A DNA stretch of 64,000 bases from Amycolatopsis sp. 2-15 (GCF_030285625.1 NZ_CP127294.1:9146001-9210000), one strand, 5' to 3'. Numbered from the stretch's first letter, positions 46,763-55,392 are shown. Made by a program: numbers and translations. The notes: generated by a model from the letters alone, not told the origin.

Positions 46763-48460
46763 ATGTCCGGCGCCGTGCTTCTCGCCGTCGACGAGAACGC
46801 GGATGCGCTGCGTGACGTCGAACGGGAACTACGCGACCGCTACGCCCGCCACTACCGCGTCGTGTGCCTTTCCTCGGCGCCGGAAGCGTTGGCGCTGCTC
46901 GAAGAACTCGCCGCGGCCGGCGAAGACGTCACGCTCGTGCTGGCCGGTCAACGGCTTTCCGGTACGACGGGCGGCGAATTGCTGGCCCAGGCGCGCCGGC
47001 TGCACCCGCACGCGAAACGCGGGCTGCTGATCGCGTGGGGCGAATGGGGAGACCGGGCCACGGGCGAGGCGATCTTCGACGCGATCGCACGTGGCCACAT
47101 CGACCACTACGTGCTCCGGCCGCTGGCCGCGCCGGACGAGGTCTTCCACCACGCGATCTCGAACCTGCTGCTCGAATGGACCGAGCTGCGGCGCACGTCG
47201 CCCTACACGATCCACGTGGTCGGCGACTCCTGGGCCGGCCGCGCGTACCAGCTGCGGGAAGTCCTCGGGCGGTGCGCGTTCCCGCACTCGTTCTCCCTGG
47301 CCGACTCGAGCGAAGGACGCGCCCGCATCGCCCGGGCCGGGCCGGGCGAGCTCCCGATCGTCGTCTTCCCCGACGGCACGGTCCTGCGCAACCCCACCGA
47401 CGCCGACATCGCCGTGGCCTCGGGCGCACCGGTCAACCCGGACCGCATGGAGTTCGACCTCGTGATCGTCGGCGCCGGGCCGGCCGGGCTGTCGGCGGCC
47501 ATGTACGGCGCGTCGGAAGGGTTCGGCACGCTGGTCGTCGACGAGGGCGGGCTCGGGGGCCAGGCGACGTCCAGCTCACTGATCCGCAACTACCTCGGTT
47601 TCCCCCGCGGCGTCAGCGGCCGCCGGCTGGCGCAGCAGGCGTACGACCAGTCGTGGGTGTTCGGGGCGAAGTTCGTGTTCATGCAGCGAGCGGCCGAACT
47701 GCGGCGCGAGGACGAGCTCGCGATCACGCTCTCCAACGGCACGCGGGTGCGGTCGCGCGCGGTGTTGCTCGCGCTGGGCGCCACCTACCACCGGCTGGGC
47801 GTGCCGGCTCTGGAAGCGTTGAACGGGGCCGGCGTCTACTACGGCGGTCCGGCGTCCGAGGCGCCCGGCGTCGCCGACCGCGAGGTCTACGTCGTCGGCG
47901 GCGGGAACTCGGCCGGCCAGGCCGCGTTGTACCTGGCGCGGTACGCCAGGCAGGTCACGCTCCTGGTCCGCGGCCGGTCGCTGGGCGCGGGCATGTCGCA
48001 CTACCTCGCCCGGGAGATAGAGGCCACCCCGCGGCTGGAGGTGCGGCTCGCCACCGAGATCGCCGGTGGAGGGGGCAACGGATGGCTGGAGCACCTCGTG
48101 CTTCGCGACCGGCTGACCGAGCGCGAGGAGACCGTGGCCGCCGACGGGTTGTTCGTCATGATCGGGGCGCACCCGCACACGGGCTGGCTACCGCCGGAAG
48201 TCGAGCGGGACGACCGCGGCTTCGTCGTGACGGGCCCGGACCTGCGCGCCTGGCCGCTCTCGCGGGACCCGTTGCCACTGGAGACGAGCCTGCCCGGCGT
48301 GTTCGCGGCGGGCGACGTGCGGCACGGTTCGGTGAAGCGGGTGGCGTCGGCGGTGGGCGAGGGTTCGGTCGCGATCCAGCTGCTGCACCGGATGTTCGCG
48401 GCCGAGGCGCTGCGGCCGCGGGGGCGGCCGCAGGAGCCGGCGGAACCTGTCGGGCGGTGA
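46763..48460 (+). CDS. receiver-domain/thioredoxin-reductase-like fusion flavoprotein
   Basis: A 565-residue protein. Residues 1 to about 130 resemble a response-regulator receiver (LLAVDENADALRDVERELR, VTLVLAGQRLSGTTGGELL), but the usual phospho-acceptor Asp is not evident, so it may be degenerate. A short thioredoxin-like region follows (about 150-225). The rest is a TrxR-type flavoprotein: FAD loop VIVGAGPAGLSAAMYG, GGLGGQATSS, NADPH loop VYVVGGGNSAGQAALYLARY, and GVFAAGDVRHGSVKRVASAV. The redox CxxC is missing: the place reads YYGGPASEA. Similar fusions are known in actinobacteria; the electron acceptor is unknown. Start ATG 46763. Confidence 0.88.
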   Translation: MSGAVLLAVDENADALRDVERELRDRYARHYRVVCLSSAPEALALLEELAAAGEDVTLVLAGQRLSGTTGGELLAQARRLHPHAKRGLLIAWGEWGDRATGEAIFDAIARGHIDHYVLRPLAAPDEVFHHAISNLLLEWTELRRTSPYTIHVVGDSWAGRAYQLREVLGRCAFPHSFSLADSSEGRARIARAGPGELPIVVFPDGTVLRNPTDADIAVASGAPVNPDRMEFDLVIVGAGPAGLSAAMYGASEGFGTLVVDEGGLGGQATSSSLIRNYLGFPRGVSGRRLAQQAYDQSWVFGAKFVFMQRAAELRREDELAITLSNGTRVRSRAVLLALGATYHRLGVPALEALNGAGVYYGGPASEAPGVADREVYVVGGGNSAGQAALYLARYARQVTLLVRGRSLGAGMSHYLAREIEATPRLEVRLATEIAGGGGNGWLEHLVLRDRLTEREETVAADGLFVMIGAHPHTGWLPPEVERDDRGFVVTGPDLRAWPLSRDPLPLETSLPGVFAAGDVRHGSVKRVASAVGEGSVAIQLLHRMFAAEALRPRGRPQEPAEPVGR

Positions 48461-48480
48461 AGCCGCGGTCGGGACCGCCT

Positions 48481-49430
48481 TCAGGACCGGCTTCCCCGCG
48501 AGTGCGACTCCAGCATCGTGCGGAGGAACTCGCCGACGGTGATCGCGTCGGTTGCCGGTGGCGCGGTGTCCGCGGGGGTGATGGGGGCGAGCAGGACGTC
48601 CGGGTTCGGGTTGAAGAAGAAGGCCAGGCTTTGCCGCCGAGCGGCCGCCCGTCCGGGCGCGGGTTGCGGACGCGGTGCATCGGCGCCGGCCAGCGGCCGC
48701 CGGTCCACTGGGTGAGCATGCTGCCGACGTTGAGGGCCAGCACGTCCGGCGGGACCGCGACGTCTTCCCACGTGCCGTCGGGTAGCTGGACCTGCAAGCC
48801 CGACGGTTCTTCCCCCGCGACGGCCAGGACCGTGAGGCACGAGCGATCCTTGTGCGCGCTCGCGCGGATCCGGTCGGAGGCCCAGGCGTCGTCGCCGAGC
48901 GCGGGGTAGTCGATGGCCACGAGGTAGCTCGCACTGTGGTTCGTCTTGGCGGTGAAGTAGTCCGCGTCGACCCCCAGGGGGAGGGTCAACGCGCGCAGCA
49001 CGTGCTTGGTCAGCTGCTCCATCTCGTCGTAGCGGGTGCGAAGAGCGGCCACCAGCTCATCGTGGCGCCGCGCCGCTTCGGTGGTGCTGTCGCAGGGCGC
49101 GCTGCCGCTCGAACCGATCGCGAAGCGTTCCTTGAGGTCGGGCGGAGAGCTCGACGTCGTCGAGCCGCGCACCGTCGACAGCCCTGAGTAGCCCAGGAAC
49201 TCGCCGGCCGCGGGGGCGAACGACTCCTTTTCCGCCTTCGGCAGGTCGAAGAAGTCCTGCGCCGCGCGGAACGCCCGCGACAGGGACTCCGTCCCGACGC
49301 CGTGCCCGGTGGCCGGCAGGAGGCCGAGCTCGGTGAACGAACCGTCGACGCGGTTCGAGACGAGCTCGTCCCGCTCACGGCCGCCCACCCGCAGGTCCAC
49401 TGTGGAAACCGAGTTCAGAGACCCAGCCAT
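48481..49430 (-). pseudogene. 2-oxoglutarate/Fe(II) oxygenase (IPNS family), frameshifted
   Basis: From ATG 49430 the frame encodes an isopenicillin-N-synthase-type oxygenase: ELGLLPATGHGV, FFDLPKAEKESFA, the iron ligands HKD (in SAHKDRSCLTVL) and the distal His in APMHRVRNP. Near 48640 one base appears to be missing; the closing part, with the 2OG-binding RxS in RQSLAFFFNPNPDVLLAPI, continues in another frame to TGA at 48481-48483. Intact length would be about 315 residues. The shift removes the cosubstrate-binding residue pair, so the product would be inactive unless this is a sequence error. It overlaps the nitroreductase by 16 bases. Confidence 0.85.
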
Positions 49431-50008
49431 CGCACGTCCCCCTCTTTCTGCGCCCGCGGCCCGGGAAGGACCCGCGGATATCCGATGGGGAGGATCCCCA
49501 CGAGCGTGCGGTCGGCGATGCCCACCGCAGCACTGATTTCGGCCGAACACATGCTCGTGCGGCCGGCCCACGCGGTTCCCAGGCCTTCCTCATACGCGCC
49601 GAGAAGCACGTTCTGGATCGCCGCGGACACACTCGCGACATCGTCCTCGCCGTCGACGAACTTGCCGGCGTAGGCCAGGATCAGCACCGGAGCCGACCCG
49701 AAGTCCACGTAGAAGTCCACGATCTCCTCCACCAGCGGGCGGTTGGCCGCGAACTCCTTCTCCACCAGGCGCCGGACATCGTCGATCGCACCGCGTACGA
49801 TCTCCTGGATCTCGTTCCGCTTCTCACCACCCACGACGGCGAAGACGTGGGACCGGGCGTCACCGGCCGACGGCGCCCAGAAACCCAGCTCGATCACACG
49901 CTCCAGGACTTCACGCGACACCGGCTCCGAGGTGAACTTCCGGAACGTGCGTCTTCCGCGCACCACTTCGGCGAGTTCCACGCGACTTCCCTCCTGTTCG
50001 ACGGACAC
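49415..50008 (-). CDS. nitroreductase-family flavoprotein
   Basis: A 197-residue FMN-dependent nitroreductase-like protein. The FMN-binding N-terminal motif RRTFRKFTSEPVSREVLERV, the GFWAPSAGDARSHVF loop, and AIQNVLLGAYEEGLGTAWAG then ILPIGYP near the end are typical. Start GTG 50008. It lies 10 bases after the UbiX gene and overlaps the oxygenase gene, so the three form one leftward operon. Substrate unknown; reduction or oxidation of the operon's small-molecule product is an inference. Confidence 0.88.
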   Translation of the reverse strand: MSVEQEGSRVELAEVVRGRRTFRKFTSEPVSREVLERVIELGFWAPSAGDARSHVFAVVGGEKRNEIQEIVRGAIDDVRRLVEKEFAANRPLVEEIVDFYVDFGSAPVLILAYAGKFVDGEDDVASVSAAIQNVLLGAYEEGLGTAWAGRTSMCSAEISAAVGIADRTLVGILPIGYPRVLPGPRAQKEGDVRWLGL

Positions 50009-50018
50009 CAGCGCTCGG

Positions 50019-50585
50019 TCACGCCCCGTGCGCGGGCAGGCCGCGCCAGCGCGTGAAGAGTCCCTTCTCGATCCCGAACTGGTCGAGCGCCCGCTGCACG
50101 GTGTGGTTCACGATGTCGTCCACGGTTTTCGGGGCGTGGTACATCGACGGCACCGGCGGCATGACCACTCCCCCGGCGTCGGTCACGTCCAGCATCAACC
50201 TGAGGTGCGTGCGGTTCAGCGGCGTTTCGCGAAACAGCAGAACCAGCTTTCGCCGGTCTTTCAGCTGAATGTCCGCGGCACGGGTGAGGAGGTTGTCGTT
50301 GTACGCGTTCGCCACCGAGGAAAGTGTTTTGACCGAGCAGGGCGCGATGATCATTCCGTTGACCAGGAATGATCCACTCGAGATCGCCGCGCCCATGTCC
50401 CGGACGTCATAAACGGCGTCCGCCAGGGACTTGACCGAGTCGAGGTCGTATTCGGTCTCGCACTCGATGTTCTTTCCTGCCCAGTCACTGACCACAAGGT
50501 GGGTCTCGACATCCTCGGCCGTCCGCAGCACCTCGAGCAGCCGCACACCGTAAATCGCGCCCGAACTCCCGGACATTCCGATCAC
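50019..50585 (-). CDS. UbiX-type flavin prenyltransferase
   Basis: Makes prenylated FMN, the cofactor of UbiD-type decarboxylases, from FMN and dimethylallyl phosphate. Residues seen: GMSGSSGAIYGVRLLEVLR at the N-terminus, IIAPCSVKTLSSVANAYNDN, LLFRETPLNRTHLRLMLDVT and PSMYHAPKTVDDIVNHTV, all strongly UbiX-like. The annotated GTG 50585 leaves out the usual 3-4 N-terminal residues (KI of KIVIGMSG); just upstream an ATG is followed two codons later by TGA in the same frame. No UbiD gene is in the window. First gene of a three-gene operon; the 200 bases before it are AT-rich. Confidence 0.88.
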   Translation of the reverse strand: MIGMSGSSGAIYGVRLLEVLRTAEDVETHLVVSDWAGKNIECETEYDLDSVKSLADAVYDVRDMGAAISSGSFLVNGMIIAPCSVKTLSSVANAYNDNLLTRAADIQLKDRRKLVLLFRETPLNRTHLRLMLDVTDAGGVVMPPVPSMYHAPKTVDDIVNHTVQRALDQFGIEKGLFTRWRGLPAHGA

Positions 50586-50805
50586 GATCTTCGTTCGTCA
50601 AGCCATCCCTCGAAGCCTGAAAATTTTTACCAAAATCGATGGCCACAGTAGCTTCGCGGATCAGTTTTCGGAAAGCCCGAACTCGACTCGCCGAGGCAGC
50701 CTCCCGACCGTACCCGGAAACTGTGCACTTTCAGGAAGCGATTCGGCCGACCAGGCGACGGAAAGTGATCCCGGCCACGATTCGGAGTTGTTTTCGATCT
50801 TTTCC

Positions 50806-51444
50806 TCAGGCTCGAGGAGTGCGCGAGTACTCGTTGCCCTCGGGGTCTGCGGCGTCGCCGGGCTCGCCGGGCGTCGGCGGGCCCAGGGCGGGGCGCAGGC
50901 GGTTGCGGCCGTGTTTGGTGTCCGACGAGAGCAGGAACTCGATCGCCGGTCCGCGGCCCGAAGGGCTGCGCAGGCCGGTGATCTCCGGGCGGGTCGACGT
51001 GACCGGCCACCCGATCAACGCCGACCAGAAAGCGGCGAGGCGAGCGGGATCATGGGAATCGACGACGAGCGCGGCGAGAGCGCCCGTGTCGGCATACTCG
51101 GGGCGGGGCTCCAGGACGCAGAACTCGTTGCCCTGAGGATCGGCGAGGACCACCCAGGGGACGGCACCCTGACCGACGTCCAGGAGCCGCGCACCGAGCG
51201 CCAGGGCATGGGCGACCACCTCGCGCTGGTGGTCGAGGGTGCGACCGGCCAGGTCGAGGTGGAGCCGGTTCTTGTGCGTCTTGGCGGCCGTTTCGGGGAC
51301 GAAGACGAGGGTGAACTCGCAGCCGTCGGCGTCCGGGGGCCCCACGACCGGGCCGTGCCGCTGCCAGCCGAGCAGCGCGGCCCAGAACCCGGCAAGGTCC
51401 AGGGGCCGCGCCGCATCGACGGTGAGGGCGGACGGCGTCGTCAT
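50806..51444 (-). CDS. VOC (glyoxalase-like) protein, two-domain
   Basis: A 212-residue protein with two tandem vicinal-oxygen-chelate-type halves. The first ends with VPWVVLADPQGNEFCVLEP; the second begins LAALVVDSHDPARLAAFWSA and ends DPEGNEYSRTP. Paired DLAGFWAALLGW and RLAAFWSALIGW show the internal duplication. ATG 51444 is where homology starts. Function (binding protein or isomerase-like enzyme) is not determined; the gene stands alone. Confidence 0.85.
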   Translation of the reverse strand: MTTPSALTVDAARPLDLAGFWAALLGWQRHGPVVGPPDADGCEFTLVFVPETAAKTHKNRLHLDLAGRTLDHQREVVAHALALGARLLDVGQGAVPWVVLADPQGNEFCVLEPRPEYADTGALAALVVDSHDPARLAAFWSALIGWPVTSTRPEITGLRSPSGRGPAIEFLLSSDTKHGRNRLRPALGPPTPGEPGDAADPEGNEYSRTPRA

Positions 51445-51502
51445 GGGACGAAGGTAGCGGGAGCCACCGACAGGAACCGGGGAAGCTTCCCCACTTTCCG
51501 GT

Positions 51503-52270
51503 TCAGCGGGTGGCCAGCCGCAGCAAGGCCCAGAGCTGGGCGGCCAGGTCGTGGCCGCGCGAGGAGACAACGGCGGTCGGGGCGGCGCGGCCCCACAGCC
51601 AGAGGTAGACGTTGGCCGGGTCGCCGCTGACGAGCTCGTCGGCGGACCGGGCCTCCTCGGGCGAGCAGCGCCACGCGTCCATGGTTTCGGGGCCGGCACG
51701 GGCGATCCAGCTGTGTCCGCCGGTCTGGATGCCGACGGTGCCGTGGCGGGTGCCGGTGAGGCCGAGCAGGGCGAGCTTGTGGCCGAAGTACAGGGTGAGC
51801 ACCTCGTCGACGCCGTCGGTGGCGAGGTCGGCGGCCACAGCCGGGTGGTCGACGCCCGCGGCGCGCTCGACGTCGACGCGGTGCACGAGTGTTTCGTGGA
51901 GCGTGCGGCGGCGCCAGAAGCCGTAGGTGGGATCGGCGGACCACCAGGTAGCGGCGTGGTCGGCCGGGTCGTGGGCGGCCAGTTCGGCGATCAGTGCGTC
52001 GCGGCCCGAGGCGTAGTACTCCGCGACGGTTTCTTCCTGGTGCGGGAAGCGCTGCCACTGCGCGGGCTTGTGGCCCTCGCGCAGCCAGCCGAGGGTGACG
52101 CGGTGGACGCTGCCGACGTGACGCAGCAGCTCCCCCAGCGTCCAGCCGGGGGCCGTGGGCACCGGCGCCTCGGCCGACGCCGTGTGCGCCACCTCCCCCA
52201 GCACGCGCGCTTCGATCTCCAGCACTTCGAGCAACCGGCCGTGGTCGACCGGGCCGAGCTCACGCGACAT
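51503..52270 (-). CDS. maleylpyruvate isomerase/DinB-like family protein
   Basis: A 255-residue mycothiol-related DinB-type protein. An N-terminal four-helix region contains the metal His residues (TLGELLRHVGSVHRVTLGWL and RTLHETLVHRVDVERAAG), and a C-terminal MDMPI-type domain ends in ANVYLWLWGRAAP. Members of this family often use mycothiol as cofactor. Start ATG 52270, which overlaps the end of the HEPN gene by 11 bases. Reaction unknown. Confidence 0.85.
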   Translation of the reverse strand: MSRELGPVDHGRLLEVLEIEARVLGEVAHTASAEAPVPTAPGWTLGELLRHVGSVHRVTLGWLREGHKPAQWQRFPHQEETVAEYYASGRDALIAELAAHDPADHAATWWSADPTYGFWRRRTLHETLVHRVDVERAAGVDHPAVAADLATDGVDEVLTLYFGHKLALLGLTGTRHGTVGIQTGGHSWIARAGPETMDAWRCSPEEARSADELVSGDPANVYLWLWGRAAPTAVVSSRGHDLAAQLWALLRLATR

Positions 52271-52721
52271 GGGCTTCGCCGGAGATGGGCAGGCCGTGGA
52301 CGAGCCGGCGGACCAGCTCGAGGAACAGACCGGTGGCGCGCAGCAAGTTCGCGGCCGACTCGGCCGTGACCTTGCCCGTGATGCCGGCTTCGGCGGCCGC
52401 GCGCGTGGCCGAGTTGGCTGCGAAAAAGGCAGACCACTCCTGCAGCTCCGGCGCCACGGCGTCGAGCAGCACCCAGCCGCTGGCCGGACGGCCGCGACCC
52501 CGGCGCGGCCGCCCGCGCACGGCGAGCACCGCCGCCGCACCGCGCAGCGCCGAGAGGTAGGCGCCGATGAACCGCTCGGCGGGATCACGTTCGTTTTCGG
52601 CGTCGGCCAGGCCGCGCTTGGCCTGGGCGAGCAGGGTGGCCGCCGCCGGGGGTGCCGGCGGGCGCAGCGACAGGGGCAGCTGAGGCTGCCCGGGGTCAGG
52701 GGACACGACCGAGACGGACAT
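52260..52721 (-). CDS. SAV_6107-type HEPN domain protein
   Basis: A 153-residue helical protein starting at ATG 52721. After a Pro-rich N-terminus (about 1-30), the helices AKRGLADAENERDPAERFIG and AYLSALRGAAAVLAVRGRPR match the actinobacterial SAV_6107 HEPN family. No adjacent nucleotidyltransferase makes a classic HEPN/MNT toxin pair here. It overlaps and is probably translated with the DinB-like gene. Function unknown. Confidence 0.8.
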   Translation of the reverse strand: MSVSVVSPDPGQPQLPLSLRPPAPPAAATLLAQAKRGLADAENERDPAERFIGAYLSALRGAAAVLAVRGRPRRGRGRPASGWVLLDAVAPELQEWSAFFAANSATRAAAEAGITGKVTAESAANLLRATGLFLELVRRLVHGLPISGEAHVA

Positions 52722-52941
52722 GACGACCCTCCTCCCGCTCGGGCGAGTCCGGCCGGTGCCCGGCTGCGGGGCGCTTCCCCCGCCCCTCGCCGGGCACCGA
52801 CCGGTGAACACTCACCGGATGTCGAACGTCTGTTCGAACGATTTCCAGAGTAACCCCCGGTGCCGCGTTCTCTCAACCCCGCCGGTGGAATCCGGGGACG
52901 TGGTGCGGGACACGGTGCCGTCGGCGTGGTCTCATAACGGC

Positions 52942-53466
52942 ATGAGCTCCCTCGACCATCCCGCCGTCGCCAAGGTCACAGCCGCTCTGGGCGAAGCAGG
53001 CCAGCAGGCCGCCGCCGAGGGTGTGCGCGTGTTGCCGGCCGAGGTCCGCACCGCGGCCCAGGCCGCCGAAGCGCTCGGGGTCGAGGTCGGCGCGATCGCC
53101 AACAGCCTCGTGTTCCGCGCCCGCACGACCGGCGGCGAGGAGACGGCCCTGCTCGCCCTCACCTCCGGCGCGCACCGCGCCGACCCGGCCCGCCTGGCCG
53201 CGCTCGCCGGCCTCGCCGAGGTGGGCAAGGCCGACGCGGACTTCGTGCGCGAGCACACCGGCCAGCCCATCGGCGGCGTCGCCCCCGTCGGGCACCCCCG
53301 GCGGCTCGTGACGCTCGTGGACACGGCCCTGCGCGCCTACGACGAGGTGTGGGCCGCGGCCGGGCACCCGAAGTCGGTGTTCCCGACGACGTTCGACGGG
53401 CTCGTCGAGCTGACCGGGGGCACCCCGGGCGCGCTCGCGGCGGGAGTGCAGGATGGACAGCCGTGA
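52942..53466 (+). CDS. YbaK/EbsC-type aminoacyl-tRNA deacylase
   Basis: A 174-residue single-domain editing protein. Motifs: TAAQAAEALGVEVGAIANSL, then LLALTSGAHRADPARLAAL and PIGGVAPVGHP, the last containing the substrate loop. Members hydrolyse mischarged Cys- or Ala-tRNA. ATG 52942 is the first start at the homology boundary. The stop overlaps the following acetyltransferase gene as GTGA, so the two are coupled. Confidence 0.92.
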   Translation: MSSLDHPAVAKVTAALGEAGQQAAAEGVRVLPAEVRTAAQAAEALGVEVGAIANSLVFRARTTGGEETALLALTSGAHRADPARLAALAGLAEVGKADADFVREHTGQPIGGVAPVGHPRRLVTLVDTALRAYDEVWAAAGHPKSVFPTTFDGLVELTGGTPGALAAGVQDGQP

Positions 53467-54035
53467 CCGCCATGTCCTCCGGGTGTTCCCGATACGTGCA
53501 GTTGTCCGCGGACGAGTTCCGCACACGCCTGCCCGAAGCGCTGGCCATCTACGTGAAGGCCATGCAGTACCCCGAAGGCACCGCCGAGCAGCGCGCGCCG
53601 ATGTGGCTCACCCACGCGTTGCGCGAGGGCTGGCGCTGCATGGCCGCCCTCGACGCCGACGACGTGCTGCTCGGCCTCGCCTACGGGTACAAGGGCCGCG
53701 CCGGGCAGTGGTGGCACGAGCAGGTGCGCCACGGCCTCACCCGCCGCTCCGGCCCCGAGGAGGCCGAGCGGTGGATGAGCGACTACTTCGAGCTCACCGA
53801 GATCCACGTGCGCCCCGAGAACCAGGGCAAGCAGATCGGCGAGGACCTGCTGCGCCGGCTGCTCGACGGAGTCGGCAACGCCAACGTGCTGCTGTCCACG
53901 CCCGAAGGCACCAGCCGGGCGTGGAAGCTCTACCGGCGCACCGGCTTCGTCGACGTGCTGCGCGACTACCAGTTCACGGGCGATCCGCGTCCGTTCGCGA
54001 TCCTCGGCCGTCCGCTGCCGCTCGACCCGAACTAG
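53463..54035 (+). CDS. GNAT-family N-acetyltransferase
   Basis: A 190-residue acetyltransferase. The beta4 strand and acetyl-CoA loop are seen in FELTEIHVRPENQGKQIGED, and the C-terminal Tyr region in AWKLYRRTGFVDV. Start is GTG 53463 (GTGA overlap) or ATG 53472. Its last 62 bases overlap the end of the EamA gene on the other strand. Substrate unknown. Confidence 0.9.
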   Translation: MTAMSSGCSRYVQLSADEFRTRLPEALAIYVKAMQYPEGTAEQRAPMWLTHALREGWRCMAALDADDVLLGLAYGYKGRAGQWWHEQVRHGLTRRSGPEEAERWMSDYFELTEIHVRPENQGKQIGEDLLRRLLDGVGNANVLLSTPEGTSRAWKLYRRTGFVDVLRDYQFTGDPRPFAILGRPLPLDPN

Positions 54036-54888
54036 GTTCCGGGCGCCAGTAGCCGACGGCCAGGGCCGCGGTCAGCAGGGCCGCGCCGCCCCAGGCCTGC
54101 GGGCTCAGGTGCTCGTGGAGGAAGGCGACGGACAGGATCGTCGCCGTGAGCGGTTCCAGCAGCGCCGACAGCGCACCGAGCACGGGGTGGGCCATGGTGA
54201 GGCCCTTGAAGTACGCGGCGTACGCGAGCGCCGTCGGCACGACGCCGAAGTAGACGGCGACGAGCAGCACGTCGGTCCGGGCGGGCAGCGCCATGCCCAG
54301 CGTGAGGGCGGCCGGGGTGAGCAGGAGGCCGCCGGTGAGGCAGCCGTACGCGGTGGTGGCCAGGGGATCGTCGACCGGGCGGGTGGTGAGGATCGCGAAC
54401 CCGGCGGCCGCGGCGAGGGCCAGGACGATGGCTGCTTTCGAGGTTTCGGCGTGGGGCGTCCAGGACAGCAGCACCAGGCCGATCAGGGAGCCGACGACCG
54501 ACAGCAGGGTCCAGGACCGCGGTGCCCGGCGCTTCCGGACCACCGTGGCGACGGTGAGCATCACGGGTGCGGCGCCGATGGTGGTCATGGTCGCCGTGGC
54601 GACGGACCCGAGCGCGACGGCGGCGAAGTAGGTCGTCTGGAAGAACGCGAACAACGCGCCGACGACAAGCACCCGCTTGATTTGCGCGCGGGTTCGCGGA
54701 ATCCCCTTGCCGGACACCGCGATCGCCGCCGCCCCTCCCAGCAGCAACCGATACGCGGCGACGGCCAGCGGAGGCAACCCGGCGAGCTGCCCGAGCAACG
54801 ACCCGGCCAACCCCCCGGTCCCCCACAACACCCCGGCGACAACCAGCGCGACCGACCCGCGGGCGCGCTCGGACAGGACAACAGACAT
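53974..54888 (-). CDS. EamA-family membrane transporter
   Basis: A 304-residue drug/metabolite exporter with ten predicted helices in two EamA repeats (first around VALVVAGVLWGTGGLAGSLL, second around AAIVLALAAAAGFAILTT; conserved EPLTATILSVAFLHE near the end). ATG 54888. Its 3' end overlaps the convergent GNAT gene by 62 bases, so the C-terminal tail (SSGRAAADGRG...) is encoded antisense to GNAT. Substrate unknown. Confidence 0.92.
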   Translation of the reverse strand: MSVVLSERARGSVALVVAGVLWGTGGLAGSLLGQLAGLPPLAVAAYRLLLGGAAAIAVSGKGIPRTRAQIKRVLVVGALFAFFQTTYFAAVALGSVATATMTTIGAAPVMLTVATVVRKRRAPRSWTLLSVVGSLIGLVLLSWTPHAETSKAAIVLALAAAAGFAILTTRPVDDPLATTAYGCLTGGLLLTPAALTLGMALPARTDVLLVAVYFGVVPTALAYAAYFKGLTMAHPVLGALSALLEPLTATILSVAFLHEHLSPQAWGGAALLTAALAVGYWRPEPSSGRAAADGRGSRTDADRP

Positions 54889-55392
54889 GGACAACGCTCC
54901 AGCGTCGAAGGATTCCGGACATCGACGACGCGGGGCGGTTTTTCGCTTTTGTGCAGCACTGATCAGCCGCGGGGTCCCTGGGGGACTCACCCGCGGCGGA
55001 CACCACCCCGCTCAGAGCGCGGGCGGTGGGGTGACGAGGAAGATCCGGTGCACGGGGCGGAGTTTAGGGGGTGGAGTGGTGGTGGCGCCACGGATTTTGG
55101 GGCGGCGGAACAGAAGATGGTGCTGGTAGCCCGATTGGAGGGCCACCACCCGCGGCAGACACCCCCCGCCCTCCCTGAGGGGGGCGTCCCCATGTCCATT
55201 CTATCGGCCCCCACCGACAAAACCCGGCGTCGAGCCGAGCTGGGGCCGAGTTGTCCACAACTCAGAGGAGCCGTGGACAACTCGGGAATTCGGGGCTGCG
55301 CAAGGAGAACTCCCAGCGGCTGGCTGAACACGGAGAAAGTCGAGCCGAAACCGGCGAGCGGCCGAGACCCGGAGCCAGCGAACCGGAGAAAC
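54889..55392. other. 504-base gap with an 11-bp inverted repeat
   Basis: No conserved frame found on either strand. It should contain the EamA promoter (left part) and the end of the DUF885 transcript (right part). A perfect inverted repeat GAGTTGTCCAC (55248-55258) / GTGGACAACTC (55273-55283) with a 14-base spacer lies 110 bases beyond the DUF885 stop. Its arms contain TTGTCCAC(A/G), similar to actinobacterial DnaA boxes. A run of GGCGGTGGGGTGACG-like G-rich sequence lies at about 55020-55080. Confidence 0.5.

Noticed and set aside
48156..49571. A single 471-codon frame through the 2OG oxygenase region
   Set aside because: Beyond about 48640 this frame turns into Pro/Arg-rich nonsense and runs antisense to the TrxR-like gene, while the true oxygenase ending is in another frame.
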